From GWF2-33-9 sp964405755 (GTDB lineage: Bacteria; Bacteroidota; Ignavibacteria; Kapaibacteriales; UBA2268): DNA of 26,134 bases. The DNA lies in assembly GCA_964405755.1 (NCBI GenBank), contig CAYOPF010000024.1, positions 1-26,134 on the forward strand, read 5' to 3'. Below the pieces are notes generated by a model. That model was given only the letters and a program-made list of their open reading frames with translations, made no database searches and had not been told where the DNA came from. Of this stretch, positions 1 through 8,246 are shown piece by piece. The position numbers were made by a program, and so were the translations under genes. The first letter of the stretch is position 1. Each line of letters begins with the position of its first letter.

Positions 1-1248
1 GAAAATGCAGATTTTTCGGAAGCTTGCGAGAAAAATGGTATAGTTTTTATCGGTCCCAAAGCCGATTCAATTCGAGCAATGGGCAGTAAAACTCAAGCAC
101 GAAAGATTATGTTCGACTATGGAGTGCCAATTGTTCCTGGTACATTGGAGCCAATCTCAAACCAAGAACACGGGAAGAAGATAGCTGATGAAATTGGTTA
201 TCCAGTTTTACTAAAAGCTGCTGCAGGAGGTGGTGGTAAAGGAATGCGAATTGTCAGAAACGAACAAGAGTTTTCGGAGAGTTTCGAGTCTGCTCAACGG
301 GAAGCCTTAAATTCTTTCAAAGACGATTCAATTTATATTGAGAAACTTATCGAAAACGCTAAACATATCGAAATACAACTAATTGCAGATGCTTATAAAA
401 ATTACGTTCATCTCGGAGAAAGAGATTGTTCGGTGCAAAGGCGACATCAAAAATTGGTTGAGGAATGTCCTTCAACTGTATTAGATGTGGATTTACGCCA
501 GAAAATGGGCATGGTTGCACTTAATGCAGCTCGAGCTGTTGATTATATTAATGCAGGAACAGTTGAATTTTTATTAGACAAAGATAAAAACTTTTACTTT
601 TTAGAAATGAACACCCGACTTCAGGTTGAACACCCTGTTACTGAGCTGGTAACAGGTATAGACTTAGTTTGCGAGCAAATATCGATTGCAATGGGCAATC
701 CATTATCCTTCACACAAAGCGATATACAATGGAAAGGTCATTCAATTGAATGTAGAATTAATGCCGAAGATCCATATAATGATTTTATGCCGGATATCGG
801 GAAAATCCTTTATTATCAAGAACCTCAAGGGAATGGTGTTCGGCTGGATTCAGGTGTTTCATTAAATAATGAAATTACAATGTATTTCGACCCAATGATT
901 GCAAAACTTATTGTATATGCAAGTAACCGAGACTTGGCAATAAAAAAAATGATTAGGGCTTTGGATGAGCTTGCAATTGGTGGTCTTAGAACAAATATTC
1001 CGTTCCATAAGTCTGTTCTTCGACATTCTGAGTTTGTATCAGGTAACTATACCACTAATTTTCTAACAACAATTTTCGAAAGTACAGATTTACCAAGTCT
1101 TTCTGTGGAAGAAAAAAAATTACTTGCCGCTTTGGCCGTTTTTTTCAAAGAAAACCATAAACCGCAATGCAATTTATCTGGTGTTGAAAATAACAAAATC
1201 GTTAGTAGCTGGAAACAAATGAATTTAAATATAAGAAGATTTTTGTAG
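1..1248 (+). CDS. Biotin carboxylase subunit of an acyl-CoA carboxylase (5' end outside window)
   Basis: Carboxylates biotin on its carrier protein using ATP and bicarbonate, the first half-reaction of acetyl-, propionyl- or methylcrotonyl-CoA carboxylase. The frame is open from base 1, before the first ATG at 79, and reads as biotin carboxylase (ENADF near the start, then FIGP), so the gene is cut by the window edge. I estimate 70-80 residues missing. In visible numbering the ATP-grasp glycine loop KAAAGGGGKG is at 72-81, the ERDCSVQRRHQK block at 140-151 and EMNTRLQVEHPVTE at 202-215. The tail of about 60 residues after the core domain is usual for acyl-CoA carboxylase alpha subunits. The stop codon TAG runs into the AGGAG ribosome site of the next gene, so the two are co-transcribed. 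The acyl-CoA substrate cannot be read from this subunit; a carboxyltransferase would be expected nearby outside the window. Confidence 0.93.
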   Translation, partial: ENADFSEACEKNGIVFIGPKADSIRAMGSKTQARKIMFDYGVPIVPGTLEPISNQEHGKKIADEIGYPVLLKAAAGGGGKGMRIVRNEQEFSESFESAQREALNSFKDDSIYIEKLIENAKHIEIQLIADAYKNYVHLGERDCSVQRRHQKLVEECPSTVLDVDLRQKMGMVALNAARAVDYINAGTVEFLLDKDKNFYFLEMNTRLQVEHPVTELVTGIDLVCEQISIAMGNPLSFTQSDIQWKGHSIECRINAEDPYNDFMPDIGKILYYQEPQGNGVRLDSGVSLNNEITMYFDPMIAKLIVYASNRDLAIKKMIRALDELAIGGLRTNIPFHKSVLRHSEFVSGNYTTNFLTTIFESTDLPSLSVEEKKLLAALAVFFKENHKPQCNLSGVENNKIVSSWKQMNLNIRRFL

Positions 1249-1258
1249 GAGCAAAGTA

Positions 1259-1765
1259 ATGATTATAAATAAAGTAAAAATTGAAAATCTGGAATTTAAT
1301 TATAATACAATCGATAACATAGTTCTACTAGATAACGATGAAAATAAAGTTGAAGTATTAAAACGCTTTTCTAATGATTATTATGAAATTGAAATTAATG
1401 GTCGAAAAGTTATTGTGGGATTAAGAAAAGATAATAATCAAATACAGTTGAATTGTCAAAACCGCTGGTTCGATATCGATATTATTGATAGTTTTTCAGC
1501 AATAAAAAAAGAAATGACGACATTATCCGGAAGTGGATCGAAAACAAATATAATTAAAGCTCCTATGCCTGGATTAGTTGTAAAGATTAATAAAAATATC
1601 AATGATAAAGTTGAAAAGGGAGAAACTATCCTTATTATCGAAGCTATGAAAATGGAAAATGCTATAAAAAGTCCAGTCGGTGGGATTATTATTTCAATCA
1701 AACCAATAATAGGAAATTCAATAGCAAAAAATGACATTTTATTCGAGATTGAAAATATTGAATAA
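1259..1765 (+). CDS. Biotin carboxyl carrier protein of acyl-CoA carboxylase
   Basis: Carries carboxybiotin between the biotin carboxylase and the carboxyltransferase. The 168-residue product ends in a biotinyl domain (about 98-167) with the acceptor motif EAMKMEN; the biotinylated lysine is K131. The APMPG motif at 101-105 starts the domain. The N-terminal 80 residues, including YYEIEINGRK, resemble the linker (BT-like) part of acyl-CoA carboxylase alpha chains, so the protein looks like the C-terminal half of a PCC-type alpha subunit encoded separately. The start is ATG with AGGAG overlapping the previous stop, 10 nt after that stop. It is followed by a hairpin terminator at 1802-1831. Confidence 0.9.
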   Translation: MIINKVKIENLEFNYNTIDNIVLLDNDENKVEVLKRFSNDYYEIEINGRKVIVGLRKDNNQIQLNCQNRWFDIDIIDSFSAIKKEMTTLSGSGSKTNIIKAPMPGLVVKINKNINDKVEKGETILIIEAMKMENAIKSPVGGIIISIKPIIGNSIAKNDILFEIENIE

Positions 1766-1801
1766 TATTAATTCAGTAATATCATATAAAAAATAAAAAA
1801 G

Positions 1802-1831
1802 AAAAAGTGGAACCGAAATTCCACTTTTTTT
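1802..1831. terminator. Intrinsic terminator between convergent carboxylase and secG genes
   Basis: An 11-bp perfect stem (AAAAAGTGGAA, 1802-1812; TTCCACTTTTT, 1819-1829) with a 6-nt loop and a T-run on the plus strand. Its A-rich left arm gives a T-run on the minus strand as well, so it can serve both convergent genes. Confidence 0.85.
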
Positions 1832-1850
1832 AATTAAAAATTTAATGAGT

Positions 1851-2204
1851 TTATTTCTTTTCTGGATTGTTTTGCTGAGGAGTAGTTGGTATTGGCATTG
1901 TACCTGCTGGAGGTGCAGCTGGAGGTAATGCAGTACCTTCAATCAGAGGTTTTGGAGCGTTTTCGCTACGACCAACGAAAAATTTATTTGTTGCAACGGT
2001 TAGGACTAAAAGGGTAATTGCAAAACCGATTGTAATTTTCATCAATAAATCCATTGTGCGTCTGCTCCCAAACATAGATGTCAGATTGCTTTGCAAACCA
2101 CCACCAATTCCTGCTAACATGTCTCCTTTTCCTGGTTGTAATAGAACAACGAGTATCAATAATCCAGCGACTATCATTATCAAAATAGCCATTACAGTAA
2201 ACAT
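1851..2204 (-). CDS. secG: Preprotein translocase subunit SecG
   Basis: Small inner-membrane subunit of the SecYEG channel. The product of 117 residues has a first hydrophobic helix (about 3-22) ending in LLQPGKGD, a glycine-rich cytoplasmic loop with GSRRTMDLLMK, and a second helix (about 52-72). This is the standard SecG layout. The last 40 residues are Pro/Ala-rich and low in complexity, a common variable tail. The ATG is preceded by GAGG at good spacing. The 75 bp upstream contain TAATTTG (2240-2234), one base short of the usual box, as a possible promoter. Confidence 0.92.
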   Translation of the reverse strand: MFTVMAILIMIVAGLLILVVLLQPGKGDMLAGIGGGLQSNLTSMFGSRRTMDLLMKITIGFAITLLVLTVATNKFFVGRSENAPKPLIEGTALPPAAPPAGTMPIPTTPQQNNPEKK

Positions 2205-2279
2205 TTTTTCCTCTTTTGTATTGTATAATCTTGCAAATTACGAAAACTTTTCTTAATAATTTACATTTTTTCCAAATAA

Positions 2280-3386
2280 TTATGATTTATTTTTAAGCTT
2301 GGCTGTAATATGATAATCAGGGCCAGTTTTTTCGAAACTAATAATATCCAACTCCGAAGCTTGATTAATTGAGGGTATCATTAAATGGCTGAATGCTTGT
2401 AGTCCAGCTCCCAGAATCTTGGGAGCAATAAAAATATGAAACTCATCAACTAAATTCTCTTTAATGAAGGATGTAAAAACTTGCGAGCCTCCTTCTACCA
2501 TCAAAGAAGCTATATTATACTTTTCGGATAGTATGCTTAGAACATCGTTTAGGTTCAAAAATCCAAATTCGTTATTTGCAATTGGTTCAATTTTAATACC
2601 AGCGAGAGACAGTGTGTTGGCTTTTCGAGATTTGGATGCAGGTTTGGAACAAAACAGAATTGTACTTTCTCTTTGGGGATTTTTGAAAATATTCAAATCT
2701 AATGGGAGGGTTAATTCTGCATCTAAAATTACCTTTTTAGGATTTGGTGCATCAAAATCACGTACGGTCAAAAATGGATTATCCATGAGAATTGTGTTTT
2801 TGCCTACTAAAACTGCATCGATATCAATTCTTAATTCTTGAACTTTTAATCGAGATTCCTCAGATGTTATCCATTTAGATTGGCCATTTTTCAGAGCAAT
2901 ATTGCCATCGATTGTTTGTGCAACTTTTAGAATGATATATGGTTTTTTGTGATTTATAAATTTAGCAAAATATCTATTTAAATAGTTACATTCATCTTCT
3001 AAAACACCAGTTATTACTTCAATACCTGCGCTTCTTAATTTTTCGACACCTTGACCATTTACCTTTGGGTTGGGGTCTAATGCTCCAATTACTACCTTCG
3101 AGAATTTCTTTTCGATTATCAGGTCGGTGCATGGGGGTGTTTTCCCATAAAAATTACAAGGTTCCATTGTTACGATCAAGGTATGATTTTCAAACGAAGG
3201 TAAATTGGCCATGTTTATTGCTTCTACTTCGGCATGAGGTCCACCGAAAAATTTATGCCATCCTTCGGCAATAATATTGCCATTATTGTCGATAATTACT
3301 GCTCCCACTCGTGGATTAGGACTTACATATCCAATTCCGCGTAGGGCAAGTTCAAGAGCGCGTTTCATTAATGGTTCATAATTCAT
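2280..3386 (-). CDS. ribD: Bifunctional riboflavin biosynthesis deaminase/reductase RibD
   Basis: Catalyses two consecutive steps of riboflavin synthesis: deamination of the pyrimidine intermediate, then reduction of its ribosyl chain with NADPH. The N-terminal deaminase domain (about 1-145) shows the zinc site H51-A-E53 and PC77-xxxx-GKTPPC86. The C-terminal reductase domain (about 150-366) has KVAQTIDGNIA, SRLKVQELR and MVEGGSQVFTSF. The 368-residue length is normal. The start codon overlaps the stop of the upstream lipoprotein gene (ATGA), which implies translational coupling. No riboflavin-pathway partner and no FMN riboswitch lies nearby. Confidence 0.95.
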   Translation of the reverse strand: MNYEPLMKRALELALRGIGYVSPNPRVGAVIIDNNGNIIAEGWHKFFGGPHAEVEAINMANLPSFENHTLIVTMEPCNFYGKTPPCTDLIIEKKFSKVVIGALDPNPKVNGQGVEKLRSAGIEVITGVLEDECNYLNRYFAKFINHKKPYIILKVAQTIDGNIALKNGQSKWITSEESRLKVQELRIDIDAVLVGKNTILMDNPFLTVRDFDAPNPKKVILDAELTLPLDLNIFKNPQRESTILFCSKPASKSRKANTLSLAGIKIEPIANNEFGFLNLNDVLSILSEKYNIASLMVEGGSQVFTSFIKENLVDEFHIFIAPKILGAGLQAFSHLMIPSINQASELDIISFEKTGPDYHITAKLKNKS

Positions 3387-4186
3387 TTATCTTTCCAAAA
3401 AGTTAATTCGACTACATAATTATTAGGTACTGCAGGAATGATATATTTTATCAAATTTCGTTCCAATATTGGTTGTTTCAACAAATTTATTTGTGTTGAA
3501 AATATTTTGTAATCACCAACTACTATTGGTTCTACTTCAGTAATAACCTGAAGAAAGTTCTTCCCATCGCTCGAACTAATCCTTTTTGCAGATTGATAGT
3601 TGTATAATTCAACCCGTAATACTTCACTTGAAGGTAAATATTCCCCGGAATGAGGTACTACTCTAATTGCAAATAAATCAAATTGCATTATTTCGTTAGA
3701 AATCAAGGTAATTTTAGGATATAATTTTAGAAATTCCAATTTGGTATAATTGGGCTGGAGCATTAGCGAAGACAATATGTCTTTTCTAATAATCTTGCTT
3801 TTCTTGGTAGTAGCAACTGCTTCTACTGTAATATCCTCGGGATTAATTCCATTTAAATCCATCGTTGTTAGTTGCCCGTAGTAAATCCTTGTTTGTTGAA
3901 AGGAATTATCTGAGTTTGGGTAATTAGTAGAAAAAACATTTTCGAGATCTATTCCAACCTTTTCTTTTAAGTCCTTAGAAGTAAATGTCAACTTGATTTT
4001 ATCAATTTTAATTGTATCTTTTAATTTGGAATAAATGGGATTGAAAATGAAATAAAAGTTAAAATTATCCCCATTTTTTATATAAAAAAATTCAAATTTC
4101 GAAAAATAAAATTTGGTAGCATCGTTTTTGGAAATTGCACACGAGAAGGCCATTAAAGATAATATGATAACAACTATTCTATTCAT
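3383..4186 (-). CDS. Hypothetical lipoprotein
   Basis: Not recognised as a named family. The 267-residue product begins MNRIVVIILSLMAFSC, a short hydrophobic signal ending in a cysteine at 16 that fits a relaxed lipobox. The rest lacks further membrane segments and alternates hydrophobic and polar residues in beta-rich stretches. An outer- or inner-membrane-anchored periplasmic protein is the likely fate. The gene overlaps ribD by 4 nt, so the two form an operon, but nothing links the protein to riboflavin. It diverges from the beta-barrel-like gene at 4292 across about 105 bp. Confidence 0.75.
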   Translation of the reverse strand: MNRIVVIILSLMAFSCAISKNDATKFYFSKFEFFYIKNGDNFNFYFIFNPIYSKLKDTIKIDKIKLTFTSKDLKEKVGIDLENVFSTNYPNSDNSFQQTRIYYGQLTTMDLNGINPEDITVEAVATTKKSKIIRKDILSSLMLQPNYTKLEFLKLYPKITLISNEIMQFDLFAIRVVPHSGEYLPSSEVLRVELYNYQSAKRISSSDGKNFLQVITEVEPIVVGDYKIFSTQINLLKQPILERNLIKYIIPAVPNNYVVELTFWKDK

Positions 4187-4262
4187 TACATTTCTTAAAA
4201 TTCTAAATTATTGAAAAAGAATTATATTTCAATTTATTTTAAAATGAATACAAAAATCTTTT

Positions 4263-4270
4263 TAATTTTG
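4263..4270 (+). promoter_or_regulatory. Bacteroidetes-type -7 box (TAATTTTG) for the gene at 4292
   Basis: TAATTTTG ends 21 nt before the GTG at 4292. Transcription would begin near 4277, downstream of the ATG at 4244 and the TTG at 4211, so those upstream starts would not be in the message. No clear -33 TTTG is visible. Confidence 0.55.
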
Positions 4271-4291
4271 AATTATTCGAAGGGGGGTAGT

Positions 4292-5050
4292 GTGCAAAAT
4301 TACAAATTTGCTTTATTTTTTTTATTTTGTTTTTTTTTCGCAAAGGATTTATCTGCTGGTAGTGCTGGTCGGAGTTATAATTACGAAACTCAAGAAATTG
4401 TTTTATATCCGACCGCGGGAATGGTGAACAATAATCAATTGTTTAATTTGGATTTTATCGGAAACGAAATATTTGTCCTGTCTTTTGAAACTTTGTTAAT
4501 AAAAAACTTATCTATAGGAGCTTCGATTGCATTTGAAAAATTTTTAGGAAATAAGAGTAATCTAAGTTTTAAGGATTATCCATCCATCAAAGTAAAATAT
4601 AGATTTATTGACGAAGGTAAATATTATCCTGCAATGATGATTGGTTTTGATAGTAAGAATTTTCTTGATATTCAGATAAATACTACCGAACAATATCATC
4701 ACTCAATTGGCCCATTTTTAGTTTTAAGCAAAGCATTTAGTTGGCAATTAGGAATATTAGGAGTTCACCTTGGGGCAAATGTGCCAATAGAATTTAATCC
4801 TAACCAAAAAGGAAATTTCTATTTTGGAGTAGAACATACATTAAATAATTTTGTTTCAGTAGCGGTTGAATACGATTATAATGGAGCATACAATAAAAAA
4901 GTGTTACCTGTAAATAGGATTCTCAATATTGGTTTAAAATACTCGATTGATCGAAATGTAACGCTTCAATTTTATGTTGTGGATGTTTTATCTCAAAATT
5001 TTAACAAGTTTAAAATTTTTAATCTACAATTTATTTCAAAAATGTTTTAA
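4292..5050 (+). CDS. Exported, probably outer-membrane beta-barrel protein
   Basis: Family not identified. I chose the GTG at 4292 rather than the in-frame ATG at 4244 or TTG at 4211. It directly follows a strong purine block AGGGGGG (4281-4287), a -7 box lies just upstream, and the resulting N-terminus (VQNYKFALFFLFCFFF, then LSA) is a clean signal peptide with cleavage likely after LSA. The 252-residue product alternates polar and aromatic residues through repeated amphipathic strands and ends in FISKMF. A C-terminal aromatic residue is typical of barrel proteins folded by BAM. An 8- to 12-strand barrel is inferred from pattern alone. Confidence 0.7.
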   Translation: MQNYKFALFFLFCFFFAKDLSAGSAGRSYNYETQEIVLYPTAGMVNNNQLFNLDFIGNEIFVLSFETLLIKNLSIGASIAFEKFLGNKSNLSFKDYPSIKVKYRFIDEGKYYPAMMIGFDSKNFLDIQINTTEQYHHSIGPFLVLSKAFSWQLGILGVHLGANVPIEFNPNQKGNFYFGVEHTLNNFVSVAVEYDYNGAYNKKVLPVNRILNIGLKYSIDRNVTLQFYVVDVLSQNFNKFKIFNLQFISKMF

Positions 5051-5161
5051 TAATTCCTAAATTAAATTTTTTGCCCCTGCAATAGATCATTTAAGGAAAT
5101 AGTAGAAAGAAGTAAACAACATATAAAAGTTTTAGAATATTTTTTCAAAAAACCAGTTTAT

Positions 5162-5192
5162 ATCAAGAAAATGAAAATCTTGATGTTTTTTT
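5162..5192 (+). terminator. Probable intrinsic terminator after the beta-barrel-like gene
   Basis: A 7-bp stem ATCAAGA/TCTTGAT (5162-5168, 5178-5184), 9-nt loop, then G and seven Ts. It lies 110 nt past the stop of the plus-strand gene. The stem is AT-rich, so it is weaker than the others in the window. Confidence 0.55.
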
Positions 5193-5251
5193 GTATCAAT
5201 ATTATTGTTGCTAAAAAAGTAACTATTTCAAGTAACACTAAAATTATTATT

Positions 5252-5959
5252 TTATTTCATTGGAACTTCTATGAACATTATTTCAGAGTTTTCTTTTGCA
5301 GTTAATTTTATGTTTTGGGCATCTGTAATTCCAACTGCATCTCTTCTGGCAAGTAAGTGGCTTTCAGTTTCCACTTGACCCTCTATCAAAAAAATATATA
5401 CCCCGTTTCCTTCCATATTAACTTTATATTCTAATTCGATATCTTTGTCCAAATCAGCAAGTGATAGGAATGCATCCTGATTTATTGTAAGAGGTGTTTT
5501 CTCTGTTGGAGAAATAAATGTATCTAGTTTATTCTTACGATTCTCCTGATTTAAGGTAATTTGAAGGTACTTTGGTTCGATATTTTTTATTTTTGGGTAT
5601 ATCCAAATTTGCAAGATATTTGTCATTCCATCGCCATAGGCGCTAAATTCCGAATGTAACAGCCCTGAACCCGCAGACATAAACTGAATATCTTTTTTTC
5701 TGATAACTTGAGCTGTACCCATGCTGTCCATATGCTCTAAAGCCCCAGAAAGAGGTATAGTTATTATTTCCATATTATCGTGTTGATGTGTATCAAAACC
5801 TTTGTATGGTGCAACGTAATCATCATTCAAAACCCTCAATTTGCCAAAATTGTGCATTTCGGGGTTATAATAGTTGGCAAAACTGAATGAGTAATTTGCT
5901 TTAAGCCAACCATAATCTGCTTTTCCTCTGTTTTCTGCTTTATATACTTTTATTTTCAT
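5252..5959 (-). CDS. Pirin family protein (quercetin dioxygenase-like bicupin)
   Basis: A bicupin of the pirin/YhhW group; some members oxidise quercetin and others act as regulators, and the true substrate is usually unknown. The metal ligands are visible: H58 and H60 in FDTHQHDNMEII, and H102 and E104 in LLHSEF (numbered from the start used here), matching the H-H-H-E iron site of pirins. The C-terminal cupin has the usual degenerate sequence. I use the second ATG (5959). The first (5968) is immediately preceded by AAAGG with no spacing, which suits the second ATG better. The gene stands alone, diverging from the acyl-CoA synthetase across about 210 bp. Confidence 0.88.
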   Translation of the reverse strand: MKIKVYKAENRGKADYGWLKANYSFSFANYYNPEMHNFGKLRVLNDDYVAPYKGFDTHQHDNMEIITIPLSGALEHMDSMGTAQVIRKKDIQFMSAGSGLLHSEFSAYGDGMTNILQIWIYPKIKNIEPKYLQITLNQENRKNKLDTFISPTEKTPLTINQDAFLSLADLDKDIELEYKVNMEGNGVYIFLIEGQVETESHLLARRDAVGITDAQNIKLTAKENSEIMFIEVPMK

Positions 5960-6026
5960 TGCTTTCATCCTTTATTTTCTTTTCAAGACGATTAATTTTA
6001 TTCGATGATTTTATTTAATTGATATA

Positions 6027-6034
6027 CAAAAGTA
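6027..6034 (-). promoter_or_regulatory. Possible -7 box (TACTTTTG) for the pirin gene
   Basis: TACTTTTG fits TAnnTTTG on the minus strand, with TTGG (6056-6059 region) about 22 nt upstream as a possible -33 element. The leader would be about 60 nt. The rest of the 5960-6179 gap is AT-rich. It also holds two GTACAAAT copies (near 6093 and 6137) and TAATTTG at 6148-6154 before the plus-strand gene. Confidence 0.35.
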
Positions 6035-6179
6035 TAGCAATATTGATCACAGCCCCCAATCAGAAATCAATGATTGTGAAATGTTCATTTTGATTTATTT
6101 GCGTACAAATTATCTATAAAAATACATTCTCTTTTTGTACAAATTTGTAATTTGAGTTTTTTAAAATTTTAAAATTCAA

Positions 6180-8234
6180 ATGATTAATTCTTATTTAATT
6201 GAACCAAAAAGTATTGCACTAATTGGTGCTTCTAATGATGAAACAAAGCCAGGCGGCAAAGCACTTAAAAATCTACTTTCTACTAATTATCAAGGTAAAT
6301 TATATCCAGTAAATCCTAAAGAAAGTAATGTCCAAGGATTAGAATGTTTCAAAGAAGTGTCGGAAATTCCCGAATGTGAACTGGCAATTTTAGCTATTTC
6401 TGCAAAATTCGTGAACCAAACAGTTGAGTATTTAGCCTCAAACAAGAACACTCGAGCATTCATAATCTTTTCAGCTGGTTTTTCGGAGGTGGGCGAGGAT
6501 GGTAAAAAAATGGAACAAGAATTGGCTGATATTATTAGAAGATACGAAGCAAGTTTGATAGGTCCAAATTGCATTGGTGTTTTAAATACAAATTATGCTG
6601 GAGTGTTTGCTGGTCCGATTCCTTCTCTTTTAACTAATGGTTGCGATTTTGTTTCGGGCTCTGGTGCGACTGCTGTTTTTATTCTGGAAACTGCAATCGA
6701 GCGAGGTGTGCCGTTTTCCAGTATTTATTCTGTTGGCAATAGTGCCACAATTGGAGTAGAAGAAGTGCTGGAATATTGGGATAATTCTTTCAACGAAAAG
6801 TCCTCGAAAGTAAAGTTAATTTATATAGAACAAGTTCATAATCCTCAAAAATTTCTAAAACATACTTCATCCTTGATTAAAAAAGGATGTAGAATTGCAG
6901 CAGTTAAAGCAGGTACAACCGAAGCTGGCTCGAGAGCTGTATCGTCCCATACGGGCTCGCTTGCAGGCTCGGATGCTGCTGTTGATGCTTTGTTTCGTAA
7001 AGCGGGTATCATACGATGTTATAGTCGGGACGAATTGATTACTATTGCATCCGTATTGATATACAAAGAATTGCAAGGTAAAAATATTGCTGTAGTTACT
7101 CACGCAGGAGGTCCCGGGATTTTGTGTACGGATGCTTTGCAAAAAAATGGAATGAATGTACCTAAAATTGAAGGAGAGAAAGCCCAAGAGTTGCTTTCAA
7201 AATTATTTTACGGCAGTTCAGTAGCCAATCCAATTGATTTTTTAGCTACTGGTACTGCTGAACAATTAAGTATAATTTTAGATTATGTTGATCATCATTT
7301 CGATAATATCGATGGAAGTGTTGTAATTTTTGGAACTCCTGGTTTATTCGATGTTACCGAGGTTTACAATGTTTTAGATGAAAAAATAACAGAGTGCAAC
7401 AAGCCTATCTTTCCTGTTTTGCCATCACCTGTTCAGGCAAAAAAGGAAACTGCACATTTTATTTCGTTGGGTAGGACGTTATTTCCAGACGAAGCTAATC
7501 TAGCTAATGCAATTGCGAAAGTCTATAATACACCAACGCCTGTTGTATCATTTGAAAATATCATTTCTGAAAGTGATTCTAACTTCCGAAACCAAATTCT
7601 GAGTAATATTAATCAAGGTGAATTTATTCCTCCCGAAATGATTTCACAATTATTCGATTATTTCCAAATTCCACGCTTGCCTGAAGTCACCGGAAATAGT
7701 TTTGAGGAAATTCTTTCAAGAATCGACTTCGACTATCCTCTTGTTATGAAGGTTGTTGGTCCAGTTCACAAATCTGATGTGGGTGGAGTTATTCTTAACA
7801 TCAGAAGTTCAGAAGAACTTAAAGTAGCGTTCGTCAAAATAATGTCAATACAAGGTGCTTCGGGTGCATTAGTTCAACCAATGATTAGCGGAACGGAACT
7901 TTTTGTTGGTATTAAAAAGGAAGAAGACTTTGGACATTTGATTTTCTTTGGGTTGGGAGGTATTTTTGTCGAGGTTCTTAAGGATGTTTCGAATGCTCTG
8001 TGTCCAATTAATTCCGAAGAAGCCGAAAGGATGATAAAATCAATCAAAGGACATCCAATTATACAAGGAATTCGTGGTAAAAAGGGTATTGATCAAGATA
8101 AATTAATCAATATTTTGCTTAAAGTGTCGAAAATGGTTGCTGTTTTCCCCGAAATTACCGAAATGGATATAAATCCGCTCATTGCAAGTGAAAAAGGAAT
8201 TTATTCTATTGATTCAAGAATTTTGTTTTATTAA
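6180..8234 (+). CDS. ADP-forming acetate/acyl-CoA ligase (fused alpha-beta)
   Basis: Interconverts acyl-CoA, ADP and phosphate with the free acid, CoA and ATP, so it can make ATP from acetyl-CoA (acetate formation) or activate acids. The order is CoA-binding Rossmann domain (about 5-130, with SIALIGASND and LIGPNCIGV), ligase-CoA domain (about 150-440) and a C-terminal ATP-grasp beta domain (about 465-684, with YPLVMKVVGP, HKSDVGGV and GLGGIFVEVL). The phosphorylated histidine is H257 in SSHTGSLAGSD. At 684 residues it is the normal single-chain length with no GNAT domain, so it is not a Pat-type acetyltransferase. The acid specificity cannot be told. It is followed at 12 nt by fumC with a strong ribosome site. 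Confidence 0.9.
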   Translation: MINSYLIEPKSIALIGASNDETKPGGKALKNLLSTNYQGKLYPVNPKESNVQGLECFKEVSEIPECELAILAISAKFVNQTVEYLASNKNTRAFIIFSAGFSEVGEDGKKMEQELADIIRRYEASLIGPNCIGVLNTNYAGVFAGPIPSLLTNGCDFVSGSGATAVFILETAIERGVPFSSIYSVGNSATIGVEEVLEYWDNSFNEKSSKVKLIYIEQVHNPQKFLKHTSSLIKKGCRIAAVKAGTTEAGSRAVSSHTGSLAGSDAAVDALFRKAGIIRCYSRDELITIASVLIYKELQGKNIAVVTHAGGPGILCTDALQKNGMNVPKIEGEKAQELLSKLFYGSSVANPIDFLATGTAEQLSIILDYVDHHFDNIDGSVVIFGTPGLFDVTEVYNVLDEKITECNKPIFPVLPSPVQAKKETAHFISLGRTLFPDEANLANAIAKVYNTPTPVVSFENIISESDSNFRNQILSNINQGEFIPPEMISQLFDYFQIPRLPEVTGNSFEEILSRIDFDYPLVMKVVGPVHKSDVGGVILNIRSSEELKVAFVKIMSIQGASGALVQPMISGTELFVGIKKEEDFGHLIFFGLGGIFVEVLKDVSNALCPINSEEAERMIKSIKGHPIIQGIRGKKGIDQDKLINILLKVSKMVAVFPEITEMDINPLIASEKGIYSIDSRILFY

Positions 8235-8241
8235 GGAGGTG
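8233..8241 (+). promoter_or_regulatory. Near-perfect Shine-Dalgarno of fumC
   Basis: AAGGAGGTG overlaps the ligase stop codon and sits 5 nt before the fumC ATG. It is the strongest ribosome site seen in the window and points to high translation of fumC. Confidence 0.8.
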
Positions 8242-8246
8242 TAATT

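Noticed and set aside
2464..2841. Plus-strand ORF inside ribD
   Set aside because: Entirely antisense to the conserved reductase domain, with no ribosome site.
4211..4291. Longer start (TTG 4211 or ATG 4244) for the beta-barrel-like gene
   Set aside because: A -7 box (4263-4270) and a purine-rich ribosome site (4281-4287) point to the GTG at 4292, which also gives a clean signal peptide.
5969..6179. Operator between pirin and the acyl-CoA ligase based on GTACAAAT copies
   Set aside because: Two copies in AT-rich DNA without symmetry or conservation data do not support a site beyond chance.
6180..8234. Pat-type protein acetyltransferase
   Set aside because: The domain order matches ADP-forming ligases and no GNAT domain is present; H257 is retained.
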